A stretch of DNA of 64,000 nucleotides from Littorina saxatilis (Eukaryota > Mollusca > Gastropoda > Littorinimorpha > Littorinidae), in the NCBI RefSeq assembly GCF_037325665.1, contig NC_090254.1:21077355-21141354 (forward strand), read 5' to 3'. Positions 28,813 to 38,961 of this stretch are shown piece after piece (position 1 is the first letter of the stretch; every line of letters begins with the position of its first letter). Under the pieces are notes generated by a model. The model was not told where the DNA came from. It saw only the letters and a program-made list of their open reading frames with translations, and did not search any database. Position numbers and translations under genes: made by a program.

Positions 28813-29374
28813 TACAGTGGAACCCCCCTTTTAAGACCTCCAAGTTCCAAAAATCGGAGAAAATCAGGTCTTAAAAAGGAGGGAGTCTTAAAATGGGGGT
28901 AATTTTACTGAGGTTATGGGCGGGGATGTAGCTCAGTCGGTAGCGCGCTGGATTTGTATCCAGTTGGCCGCTGTCAGCGTGAGTTTGTCCCCACGTTCGG
29001 CGAGATATTTATTTCTCAGAGTCAACTTTGTGTGCAGACTCTCCTCGGTGTCCGAACACCCCCGTGTGTACACGCAAGCACAAGACCAAGTGCGCACGAA
29101 AAAGATCCTGTAATCCATGTCAGAGTTCGGTGGGTTATAGAAACACGAAAATACCCAGCATGCTTCCCCCGAAAGCGGCGTATGGCTGCCTAAATGGCGG
29201 GGTAAAAACGGTCATACACGTAAAATTCCACTCGTGCAAAAACACGAGTGTACATGGGAGTTTCAGGCCACGAACGCAGAAGAAGAAGAAGACTGAGGTT
29301 ATGAACACAATACCTGAGAAAACAAGGTGGTAAAACTATAAGGGAGGACGTCTTAAATGGGAGGTTCCACTGTA
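28813..29374. mobile_element. MITE (ACAGTGGAACC family) interrupted by a SINE
   Basis: Ends tacagtggaaccccccttt and gggaggttccactgta. The interior is split by the SINE at 28919-29291, which carries its own duplication of MITE sequence (actgaggttatg). Without the SINE the element is about 180 bp. Confidence 0.88.
28919..29291 (+). mobile_element. tRNA-derived SINE (family S, head type 1), nested in a MITE
   Basis: 12-bp target duplication actgaggttatg at 28907-28918 and 29292-29303. The head ggcggggatgtagctcagtc and gtatccagttggccgctgtc is tRNA-like; the tail is (GAA)n. It holds a palindromic cactcgtgcaaaaacacgag near 29230. Confidence 0.9.
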
Positions 29375-29448
29375 TATCATTTTTCTGGTGTGAAATTTAG
29401 CTTCAGGTTGTAGCTGGTGCAGAGTTTAGCATGATGCAAATGCCTTTC

Positions 29449-29799
29449 TAAGGCCCCCCCAAAAAAGGTCTGTCTACGGTAACATAGGGTGAAAAAATAG
29501 GGTCGGTAGGTCGGCTTTTTGTTTTTTTTTCCCATTTTTTTTCTTCTTTTTTTTCTCCCCTCTCTATGATGTTTCACAGTTCATTTCTTCTCATCAATCC
29601 CTGTTTTTGCCCAACATAACTATAAACAGTACTTTGAGCTTACCTACCTTCTGTCGTCTGCTGTTTGAGCGCAAACAGCTCTATTTTGGATGCGGTTTTT
29701 TTTTTTTTTCAGACGATCAAAAAAAAAGATTAGGGTCGGGCCTAAAAACTAGGGTCGGTCGGGTTACCGTAAACAGACCTTTTTTTTTTTTTTGCCTAA
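29449..29799. mobile_element. MITE (TAGGCC / GGTTACGGTAAC family)
   Basis: aaaggtctgtctacggtaac at the left and ttaccgtaaacagacctttt at the right are inverse complements with few changes. Confidence 0.82.
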
Positions 29800-30175
29800 T
29801 CATGGCTAGTCTCGAGGCTTGTTCAGTGGTACGTACATTCTAGTCAGAATGTTGAAAACGATGGGATGGGAAAGAAAAGAAGACTTGAAAAGAAAATCTT
29901 TTTGGCCCTCGCACTGCGCTTACAAGTAGAAAAAAATGGTCATCATCATATCGGTTTCACATGTGGGTGTGTGTGTGTAAGGCATCACTTCAAATATGTC
30001 ATGAGAGAGAAAGTGTGTGTACATGTTTTTATGTGTGTGTGTGTGTGTGTGTATGTATGTGCAATTGTTCCCACAGCACAACCTATCTAAGATTATTTTA
30101 TTCCCACAACCTGCATGCGAGTGTTTGTCAGAGGGGGAGGGGGAGGTTGTCTTTACTTGATGCTTGTTCATCTCA

Positions 30176-30440
30176 CTCCCGTTTTCTCAATAGTGAACGA
30201 GAACAATTAAGAAGTCTCTCGTTTTCTCAAGAGGGAACGAGAACAAGAAGTCTCCTGTTTTCTCAATAGCGAACGAGAAGAAGTCTCTCGTTTTCTCAAT
30301 AGCGAACGAGAAGAAGTCTCTCGTTTTCTCAATAGGGAACGAGAAGAAGTCTCCCGTTTTCTCAATAGCGAATGAGAAGAAGAAGTCTCTCGTTTTCTCA
30401 ATAGCGAATGAGAAGAAGAAGAACCCCGTTTTCTCAATTA
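30176..30440. repeat. About 8-unit array whose units are small palindromes
   Basis: Each unit contains ctcgttttctcaatagcgaa followed by cgag and then (aag)n. The arms ctcgtt and aacgag pair, so every unit can form a hairpin. Unit length is 33-39 bp in steps of three. Confidence 0.88.
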
Positions 30441-30836
30441 GCGTAGCACGCACACATTCAGCAACTGAATGCTTATGAAGAACACCAATTGACCGGTGAC
30501 TGCCCTGCAAAGAGGGTGTTACGTTTGTAGACTATGTCTGTCTGTTCTGCTTTCACTAATATTTATCTTTGCATGCTTGTTCATATTTTTCCCCACTGAT
30601 GAGATGTGTGACACATTCATATTTCTTGTATTTAACCCTTCTGCGATGATGATGACCGTTGCCAGTTTGAGTGGATATGAATTGATTGCTTTAGGTTTGT
30701 ACAGTTGCATTTATTTTCAACAAGCGATGTGTGCACTGGGACTTTGAGGGGAAACATATATATGCATAGTTTGTACAAATTTGATGAGATTATATATATA
30801 AAGATGACAATTACTTCATCATGTTGTGTCTTTGCT

Positions 30837-30837
<1 letters not shown>

Positions 30838-30878
<41 letters not shown>
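30838..30878. repeat. (GA)n microsatellite
   Basis: Perfect GA run. Confidence 0.95.
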
Positions 30879-30880
<2 letters not shown>

Positions 30881-31367
30881 TGCCGTGTGCAACTCTGTTT
30901 GTTTATGTGAAGGAAGACCAACAAATTCTCTTTAAATTCCCTGTCTCCCTATTTTATTTTCACTCCAGCTAAACTATTACTTCTTACCTAGAGAGAGAGT
31001 GTGAAAAAGAGAGTGATAGAGAGAGAAAGCAACACCACATCTCAGTCATTTGTTTTCTTTTTTCCATTTAAACACATGTCATAACACACCAACAGGAACA
31101 ATGACCCTTTGTGAAAACTCTCTTTCTTGGGTATCAAAATACAACGTAAAAAATCCCAACCTTTTCTGCTTGGGGCAAGACAAAAATCCTGCTTTGCCTG
31201 TGTACATAAAGAAGGCAAGCTTCCAAACGGCTCTGCAGAGTATTGTCTATCAACAGAAAGTTATGTCCACAATTCAAACAGAAAGGTTGGAAGAAAAAAA
31301 GTGTCAACACTAATGCTAACTCTGAATATAATGCCAGCCCTACCCTCTTTTCTCTCCCTTATTCTGC

Positions 31368-31600
31368 CCCTCTCTCTCTCTCTTTCTCTCTTGCTCTTTA
31401 TGTCTCTCTTTCTCTCTTGCTCTGTCTCTCTTTCTGTCTCTCTCTCTTTCTCTCTCTCTTTCTGTCTCTCTCTCTCTCTCTTTCTGTCTCTCTCTCTCTC
31501 TTTCTCTTTGTCTCTCTCTCTTGCTCTTTGTCTCTCTCTCTTTCTGTCTCTCTCTTGCTCTTTCTGTCTCTCTCTCTGTCTCTCACTTTCTCTCGCTCGT
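31368..31600. repeat. (CT)n-rich microsatellite
   Basis: Pyrimidine run of ctctctttctgtct-type motifs. Confidence 0.95.
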
Positions 31601-32230
31601 TACTTGCTAATGTTAACTGATATGTGCTTGCACACTAAGAAGTATGCACACAATCCCAAGTATGTTCCAATACACAGAAAAATCCTAGCTACACAAGTTA
31701 TTTACAAAACAAGTTTGCATTTACTGGGTCTGATAGCACATAAACCAAATACCAACGAGTGCTACTTTAAAAATCTTGGCTTTGGATATTCAAGATCAGG
31801 AAGAGCTCGGTACTGAGTAGGATTGTCAATTCGTTGCTCTCACTCAGTATCTTTTCCACAAAACATTTGAATGAAAAATACAGCGAACGACGAAGAAGAA
31901 GAAGAAGAAGAAGAAGAAGAAAAATACAGTGTTTTGACTTAACTTGAAAGAAAAACTTGAAAAAATATTAACTTGAAAAAATATTACCTTCATGTATTTC
32001 AAGAAAACAAACAAAACCGAAAATCAAACATATATATATATCTTTTGTCTGATGCCAGATGAGTATGCTACACAGAATACTGATATGCCGAAAGAACGAC
32101 ACTCAGACCAGAAACCTTTACTGCTTCCATTACTTCTCAAGAGTTGCTAAATACCTCTAACTTCTCAGAGTTGCTAAATACCTCCCAACTAACTTTGGGT
32201 GTGTGTGTGTGGGGGGGGGGGAGGATGGCA

Positions 32231-33349
32231 GGTTGGTGGGCCTTAGTATTTGTGATCACTTGAAAAGTATCTTTGGGTTGGTGGGCCTTAGTATTTGTGA
32301 TCACTTGAAAAGTATCTTTAGGTAGGTGGGCCTTAGTATTTGTGATTACTTGAAAAGTATCTTTAGGTAGGTGGGCCTTAGTATTTGTGATTACTTGAAA
32401 AGTATCTTTAGGTAGGTGGGCCTTAGTATTTGTGATCATTTAAAAAGTATCTTTGGGTAGGTGGGCCTTAGTATTTGTGATCACTTGAAAAGTATCTCAG
32501 GTAGGTGGGCCTTAGTATTTGTGTTCATTTAAAAAGTATCTTTGGGTGGGTGGGTTAGTATTTGTGTTCATTTAAAAAGTATCTTTGGGTGGGTGGGCCT
32601 TAGTATTTGTGTTCATTTAAAAAGTATCTTTGGGTGGGTGGGCCTTAGTATTTGTGATCACTTGAAAAGTATCTTTAAGTAGGTGGGCCTTAGTATTTGT
32701 GATCACTTGAAAAGTATCTTTGGGTGGGTGGGCCTTAGTATTTGTGATCACTTGAAAAGTATCTTTGGGTTGGTGGGCCTTAGTATTTGTGATCACTTGA
32801 AAAGTATCTTTAGGTAGGTGGGCCTTAGTATTTGTGATTACTTGAAAAGTATCTTTGGGTAGGTGGGCCTTAGTATTTGTGATCACTTGAAAAGTATCTT
32901 TGGGTAGGTGGGCCTTAGTATTTGTGATCACTTGAAAAGTATCTTTGGGTAGGTGGGCCTTAGTATTTGTGATCACTTGAAAAGTATCTCAGGTAGGTGG
33001 GCCTTAGTATTTGTGATCATTTAAAAAGTATCTTTGGGTAGGTGGGCCTTAGTATTTGTGATCACTTGAAAAGTATCTTTAGGTAGGTGGGCCTTAGTAT
33101 TTGTGATCACTTGAAAAGTATTTTTGGGTGGGTGGGCCTTAGTATTTGTGATCACTTGAAAAGTATCTTTGGGTGGGTGGGCCTTAGTATTTGTGATCAC
33201 TTGAAAAGTATTTTTGGGTGGGTGGGCCTTAGTATTTGTGATCACTTGAAAAGTATCTTTAGGTAGGTGGGCCTTAGTATTTGTGATCACTTGAAAAGTA
33301 TCTTTTGGTGGGTGGGCCTTAGTATTTGTGATCATTTAAAAAGTTTCTT
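32231..33349. repeat. About 25-unit, 45-bp minisatellite
   Basis: Unit ggtgggccttagtatttgtg followed by atcacttgaaaagtatcttt and gggt. A few units have short deletions (near 32500 and 32545). It begins next to a (GT)n/poly-G run at 32200-32221 and ends about 400 bases downstream of the SPAG7 stop. Confidence 0.95.
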
Positions 33350-33394
33350 CAAAGAGAGGAGGGGGGGGGGGAGGTCTGGAAGAACAAACGCAAT

Positions 33395-33566
33395 ACAGTG
33401 ATACCTCTATTTTAAATTTTATGACCTTCACAATTCTGAAACGGAGCGGAAGTCTTTGAGTGGAGGTCAACTCACGGATACAATGAAGAGAAAGCCTGAG
33501 GATGAGGCCATGAGAAAGAAGAGGTAGTCTCAAAATGAAGGGCAAAACAGAGGTTCCACTGGACTT
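33395..33566. mobile_element. Possible diverged ACAGTGG-type MITE
   Basis: Starts tacagtgatacctctatttt and ends aaaacagaggttccactg, giving imperfect inverted ends similar to the main MITE family. Confidence 0.5.
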
Positions 33567-33750
33567 TCTTTTCTCCTTTTGGTGGATCATACTACTTGTA
33601 CTTATGCGACGTTGTAGGTTTATAAAAAAATTTAAAAAATGCATAAGTTGCAAATGATACACGCACTCTCAACAAAAAATCAACTCTTTGACAATTCCTT
33701 TCTTCCAGAACTTTGAAGTAGAACCAAAATCTAAAAGAAAAACACAATCA

Positions 33751-35667
33751 TCAAGAAGAGGATCCTGGGACAGAATCTGGAATCTCTGCACTGGCTGATG
33801 CAACATCCTCTGTTTCGCCTGTCTGTGCGGGAGCCCCTCCCTCTGTTTTCATGCGTTTCTTGGCTCTGGATTCTGCCATCACTTCTTCTATGGTACGTCG
33901 GTCACGCTTGTTGTCTGCCGATACTGAAAAAAAAGGACAGATATTACAAACAGCTCTCTTTAAAGCAAAAAAAAACCCGGCTGACAAACACAAAGGAAAT
34001 CTACACCGTTTGCAGAAATCAGAGGGAAATTCTATATCGTCGTCGTCCTGGAATTTTGGCTTAACTCGATTCTTGGCGATTTTGATGTTTTTGTTCTTTG
34101 GACCAAGTAAATCATTCTCCATGAGAAATATTCTCTAAAGTACAATGGACAATACATACACTATTAATTTCATAATAAAAATAATCAGTTTTGGAATTCT
34201 GCTGAAAAGCTGTCTAAAATGAGTTACACCAAAATTCCATGACGATGTCGATATCCTGACAACAATGAAAATAACAACACATATATATATATCAACCTGA
34301 GTATTTCTCAAGAAATCAAAACAGACACTGCATGGTGTTAAAAAAAATTGTATTAAACACAATATTTGTTAAAAAGAAGAAGTTTTCAGCTGTCCACTCT
34401 TTTTCAAAGCCGCAAAATCACAAGAAAAAGCTCCTCTTTTATAAATTAGTTCAGAAAAATACAAATGCCAAACAAAATTTCACAACCCCCCCCCCCCCCC
34501 CCCCCAAATGCTGACCTTATTAACCTGTCAACACACATGCAATCAACAATGAGTGCTCACCAAAGCCGTAACTTCTGTTTGTGGCAGTAGTCTTAGCATC
34601 ATCTTTGGAAACGGTGTCATCACCAATAAGGTGTCGATATTTGTCGCGGTAATTTCCCGCAGGTGTCTCCTTTCTCTTCTGAGCAGATTCAGCCTCTGCC
34701 GATAATCTTTCCTCCTCCTGCAACAGAAGAATTTATTAAGTTAACCATTCTGTTTAGCAATCCACATCTGACACAATCAATAAAAATAACTCTGCATCTC
34801 TGAAATAACAAGGCGAGGCAACACGCAAAACTGATTAGTAATGGACGGTAAGAAAGTGTGCTGCAAAGTGTCCCAGACCCAAACTGACTCATCAAAAAAT
34901 AAACTGCAGGTTTTTCACTGGAATACTCCGAATAGGGCAATACCCAAACCGTTAAAAGTTCCAGAAAGCATTCTGTCCCATATTTTCTTATTCGAAAGTC
35001 AACCACCGAGCAAATGTCCAAATATATGTCATGCACAAGATGAAAGCGTACAGGTCTTTTCCTTAACTGCAACCAATTAGTACCATGCCGCACTCACCAA
35101 ATTCATGGATCTTCTTCAAACCAGGGAACATAATTATACAGTGGAACCCCCCTTTTAAGACCTCAAAAAAAATATGAGAAAATTAGATCTTAAAAGGGGG
35201 GGGGGGGGGGGGTGTCTGAAATTGGAGGTAAATTTACAGAGGTTAAGAACAAAAACTCTGGAAAAGTAAGGTTTAAAAAAAGTGTGGGGGGGGGGGGGGG
35301 TCCTGGGACTTGGGAGGGTGTCTTGAAAGGGGGGTTCCACTGTATCTGTGCTTTAAATGCAGCAAATTACCTTGAGTTTTGCCATTTCTTTGGCTTTTTC
35401 TGGGTCCCATGCTTCCCCTCGTCTGTAGGCAAGCAGCTCATCGTCAGAAGGAGCAAACTCCTGCATGATCACAGCATAAACACATGTAATGACAGCATTA
35501 CTCCCCCTCCCTTTCCCCGCAGCACAGATTTAACTCTCTCTCTCTCTCTTTGTCTCTCTCTCTCTCTCTCTCAATGTATACTTCTTATAAAAAGGACTAG
35601 CTGAACAAAAGGTTTCTTTCTTCCTGAAGCTACAATCCTTTTGTAACTTTTTTTAAAAATTTTGAGT

Positions 35668-35700
<33 letters not shown>

Positions 35701-38171
35701 CGCACAAACACATGCACAAACACACACACACTCTCTCTCTCTCACACGCTTTGGCTCTGGTAATTGTGTGACCAACTGGGGGCTGTATTGGCCCAAAAGT
35801 ATCCAACTCAATCCCCCTATCCCCCCCCCCCCCCCCCTCAGTCCTTCAACATACCTTCTTCCACAGCATAACATAGCGATCTTCCTCCTCAAACCCAAAG
35901 GAAAACGATGCCAATCCGGCTACGTCAGCCACTTCATGCCTGAAAACAAAACAAAATCTGAATTTATGAAGATTTCTTTTGTACTTCAAATGGAGTATAC
36001 TGTTTGTCTCTTTTCCGTGCATGTGATCTTTGCACACAGTCAGTGCACATGCAAGGCCTGAAAGTTGAACATCAAGCCTGCATTTCCCTACATGTACTGT
36101 TAAAAAAAAATTAAAATACTGTGAAAGAGTCTGATTTTAGATACTGACTTTTGTCCATATCCCTGCACAAGAATGGTCCCATTCAGATTCTGATCAAATC
36201 ATGAGCTTGTGGAAAAATTTTACAAAATTGTTGGTCTCTTCTTCACAAATAACATTGTGTCGTTGTGAACATTATCAAACCATTTTTGTGTGCATAGTGT
36301 CGTGCAAAGCTGCAACTTACAAAATGGCCCTAAGCACTTTCTCCATTGGCTCAAACTTGTACTTCTGTTGTTTACCATCTTTGATGAATTCTTGAATTCT
36401 TTTCTGAATCTGAAACAAAAACGCAAAACAAAAACATTACACACAAAAATAACAGAATTATAATAACACTAACAACAGCTACTGCGAACAAAAACACATA
36501 CACGTGTCTGTCTTTCCCAGTGTGCAGGGGTCTCCACGTGTATGTATAATCTGGGTACAGTATGTGTACATTCATGTGCAAGCGGGTGTGTGTATAAACT
36601 TTTGAGTCTGTCTGTGTGACATGACGTATTCATGCAGTCTTACCTTCTCCCTGAAATCTGTGAGCTTCTTCTTCTCTGCCTCCTGTTGTTTTTCCACCAA
36701 TTTCTTTTGAGCTGAAAACATACCAAATTTGGCCCATTGATTAACCAGGATAGGCGTAACATCCAAGAATCATAAATGATGCTTTTTTCTGCTTAAATAT
36801 TCTTCAATAATACTAAGGAAATCATTTCATTTTTTCATTTTCATTACTTTATTGTCCCATTGCTGGGAAATCCTTATACAGGGCAAATATCCTCAAGCAG
36901 TCAATGGTTGGTGGGCCTAAGGTCCTTAGACTGAGTGAAACATAAAGTGGATAGTGTACCTATGAAAATAAAAACAGGGGTGGGTTGGTAGGTAAGCTAC
37001 TTCTTGTGCGATTCATCCTAGAGCCCACTTTGTGATACGAAAATATGGGACAGAATGCTTTCACTTTCAGGAAGGGAGTGGATTTTGTACAGGGAATGTA
37101 TACCCCCCAAATCGGTGTATGCTGCTTGAATGGCGGGGTAAAAACGGTCATACACGTAAAAACCCACTCATGCAAAGACATGAGTGAACGTGGGAGTTTC
37201 AGCCCATGAACGAAGAAGAAGTACAGGGGGTGTTTTTGAGCTATAGCTCATCTGAGCCAGGCCTCAATATGATGGTCCTGAAGGCCTGGGAAGAGTCTGT
37301 ACTGTCAGCTAGCCTCTTCGGGGAAGTTGTTCCACAGTTCTGTATACATATCTGTATTAGAATTACAATTAGTACACAGGATGCTTGAATCTGCAGTCAT
37401 TCATTTCAACACCAGCATAATCACATTATCAATATCAGTAATAAACAGTTATAGACCTTTTCTCTATCAGCTCTCGTTCTTTGTTGTGCTTTGAATGTCG
37501 CGAGAACTTCAAACCTTGGCTTTCGCAGCTCGTGCGATATAGCTGTACCACATGCTTTGCTATGTGTTGACGTTTGCGAGAGCTTATTCAGTTATTGTAA
37601 TACCGATAGGGTCTCACAGCTCATCGTATTCCTAAATTTCTTCCCCCATCAGAAAACTTATCTCTCACTATCTTCGCCCTATCCCCTGTTTTATTATTCA
37701 CATCCCTTCATTACCCACCATGTGCATGCCTGGTCCTTTAATTTAGTTCAAATCAAAGAACTATTACTACAATAGTCTTATAGAACTGTATTTTTGTCTC
37801 TGAAGTTCAAAGCGATGGGTCTGGTGTCTGGTCATACTTTTGTTTTTACAAAGTTTGTGATTTAGAATGATCTTCATCGTCATATTTCGCAATATCCCTA
37901 ACTTACAACTGTGGTTAATATTTATCGTTGTCACGTAAAAACATTTGTGGGTCACAGTTGATGTTCATTGCTGTTTTGATTACACTTTCACCTCCAATTC
38001 GTTGCCTCAACTCCGAGGAAACAACAAGATTCTCAGCATAATTATCAGTATATACATTCTTTTCTTCAATGTTTCTTGTGTCCGATCATTACCTCGCGCT
38101 TTCTTTTTCTCAGCATCCCCAAGACTTGGGGGCTTTTCCATGGAACCCAGAATCGAACCTAACAAATCCAT
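33751..38171 (-). CDS. SPAG7: SPAG7, R3H-domain protein (complete)
   Basis: Coding exons in transcript order: 38171-38093, 36711-36644, 36409-36321, 35939-35855, 35460-35371, 34717-34561, 33923-33751; all GT/AG and in phase, 246 aa (human about 227). The N-terminus [20 protein letters not shown] matches vertebrate SPAG7 nearly residue for residue. A charged coiled-coil-like stretch ([14 protein letters not shown]) precedes the R3H nucleic-acid-binding domain, with its R-x3-H signature ([20 protein letters not shown]). Then come [20 protein letters not shown], the [11 protein letters not shown] motif and ANKRD-like [13 protein letters not shown], before an acidic Ser-rich tail. The protein is nuclear in mammals, with little known biochemistry. 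An upstream in-frame ATG at 38309 would add 46 residues; homology favours 38171. Confidence 0.95.
35137..35344. mobile_element. MITE (ACAGTGGAACC family) in SPAG7 intron 5
   Basis: Ends tacagtggaaccccccttt and aaaggggggttccactgta; holds two poly-G runs. Its right end lies 26 bases from SPAG7 exon 5. Confidence 0.9.
35521..35840. repeat. Microsatellites (CT)n, (CA)n and poly-C
   Basis: (CT)n at 35527-35572, (CA)n at 35680-35731 and a poly-C run at 35821-35837, all in SPAG7 intron 4. The poly-C tract sits close to the donor of exon 4. Confidence 0.9.
37106..37222 (+). mobile_element. SINE family S fragment (3' half)
   Basis: ttgaatggcggggtaaaaac and cgtgggagtttcagcccatg plus a (GAA) tail match the 3' half of the SINEs at 28919 and 57465. 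The 5' half is missing. Lies in SPAG7 intron 1. Confidence 0.75.
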
Positions 38172-38597
38172 GCTTGATGGCAAGAAGACGGTGTCAAAAT
38201 AAATATTGCCCCCGTGAAGTAGATACAGCTTAAATTCGTGTGACTTCAAATTGTTGAGGGATCTGTTGCACAACTTACAACACAAAGTTCTGTTTCTCAC
38301 GTTTCTCATTTTCTTCTTTTATTGAAAAAGATAGTTTTGCTGTAACAATCTTATCTTTGCCATATGTTTTTTCGTTGGGTGTTAATTTCGGCTATCACCC
38401 ACTGTAGCAGAACTATCTGTAAAAATACAGACAGTGATGAAAGCTCTGCAAACAAATGTTCCTGCCTTTTTAAGGCATAAATACAATTTTTCTATATTAT
38501 AATTATTTTTCTTGAGGTTGTTGTAATATTAAATGTTTGAGATGCCGAGACAGCCATCGAAAGTGCGGACCTGTGATGATCTCCTGAAGGACACAAG
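38172..38597. promoter_or_regulatory. Shared 426-bp promoter interval of SPAG7 and NDUFB5
   Basis: The two start codons face away from each other with 426 bp between them, so core promoters for both must lie here or in the 5' untranslated regions. No TATA box is placed convincingly. At the NDUFB5 start, acacaagatggtggccatga resembles a YY1 site overlapping the initiator ATG, as in many mitochondrial protein genes. The gap also contains an imperfect palindrome, gcagaactatctgtaaaaatacagac, near 38410. Confidence 0.5.
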
Positions 38598-38930
38598 ATG
38601 GTGGCCATGAGTTTGTTGCGCCCGGCCCTTGGCCCGGGTGCACGGGCTTTTCTACTCCGCGCCGGCGTCATTGCTGGTAGAAACCAACTTGCTTCTCCAC
38701 CAGTGTCTACAGGTATTAAACGGATCATTAAATTTAAAGCATTTGTCTGTGACTGTGTATTTCTTGATGTTTAACTCTGTCACCTTCCGTCCTTCGTCCA
38801 AGTTTCAGTTTGGTTGACAACAGTCCGCTGCAAACCGCAACAGTAGAGGTGCAGTGAAATGACAGTTCTTACCAACACATGAGTGTACAATGCCTAGTTA
38901 ACGTGACTTTCCACCTGCCACGTTTTCAAT

Positions 38931-38961
<31 letters not shown>

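Larger units (their letters stand above)
23246..33750. other. Intergenic region between convergent MIB2 and SPAG7
   Basis: The MIB2 3' untranslated region must begin here, but I could not place its end with confidence. The rest is mobile elements, microsatellites and tandem arrays listed separately. I see no host coding exon; 28000-28660 and 31040-31340 hold nothing I recognise. Confidence 0.6.

Noticed and set aside
28919-28995. tRNA gene
   Set aside because: The tRNA-like stretch lacks a full cloverleaf and is continuous with a SINE body, tail and target duplications. The same holds at 14142, 43889, 51175-51312 and 57837.
32137-33335. Antisense frames with ITNTKAHLPKDTFQV repeats
   Set aside because: By-product of a 45-bp unit divisible by three; no start context or homology.
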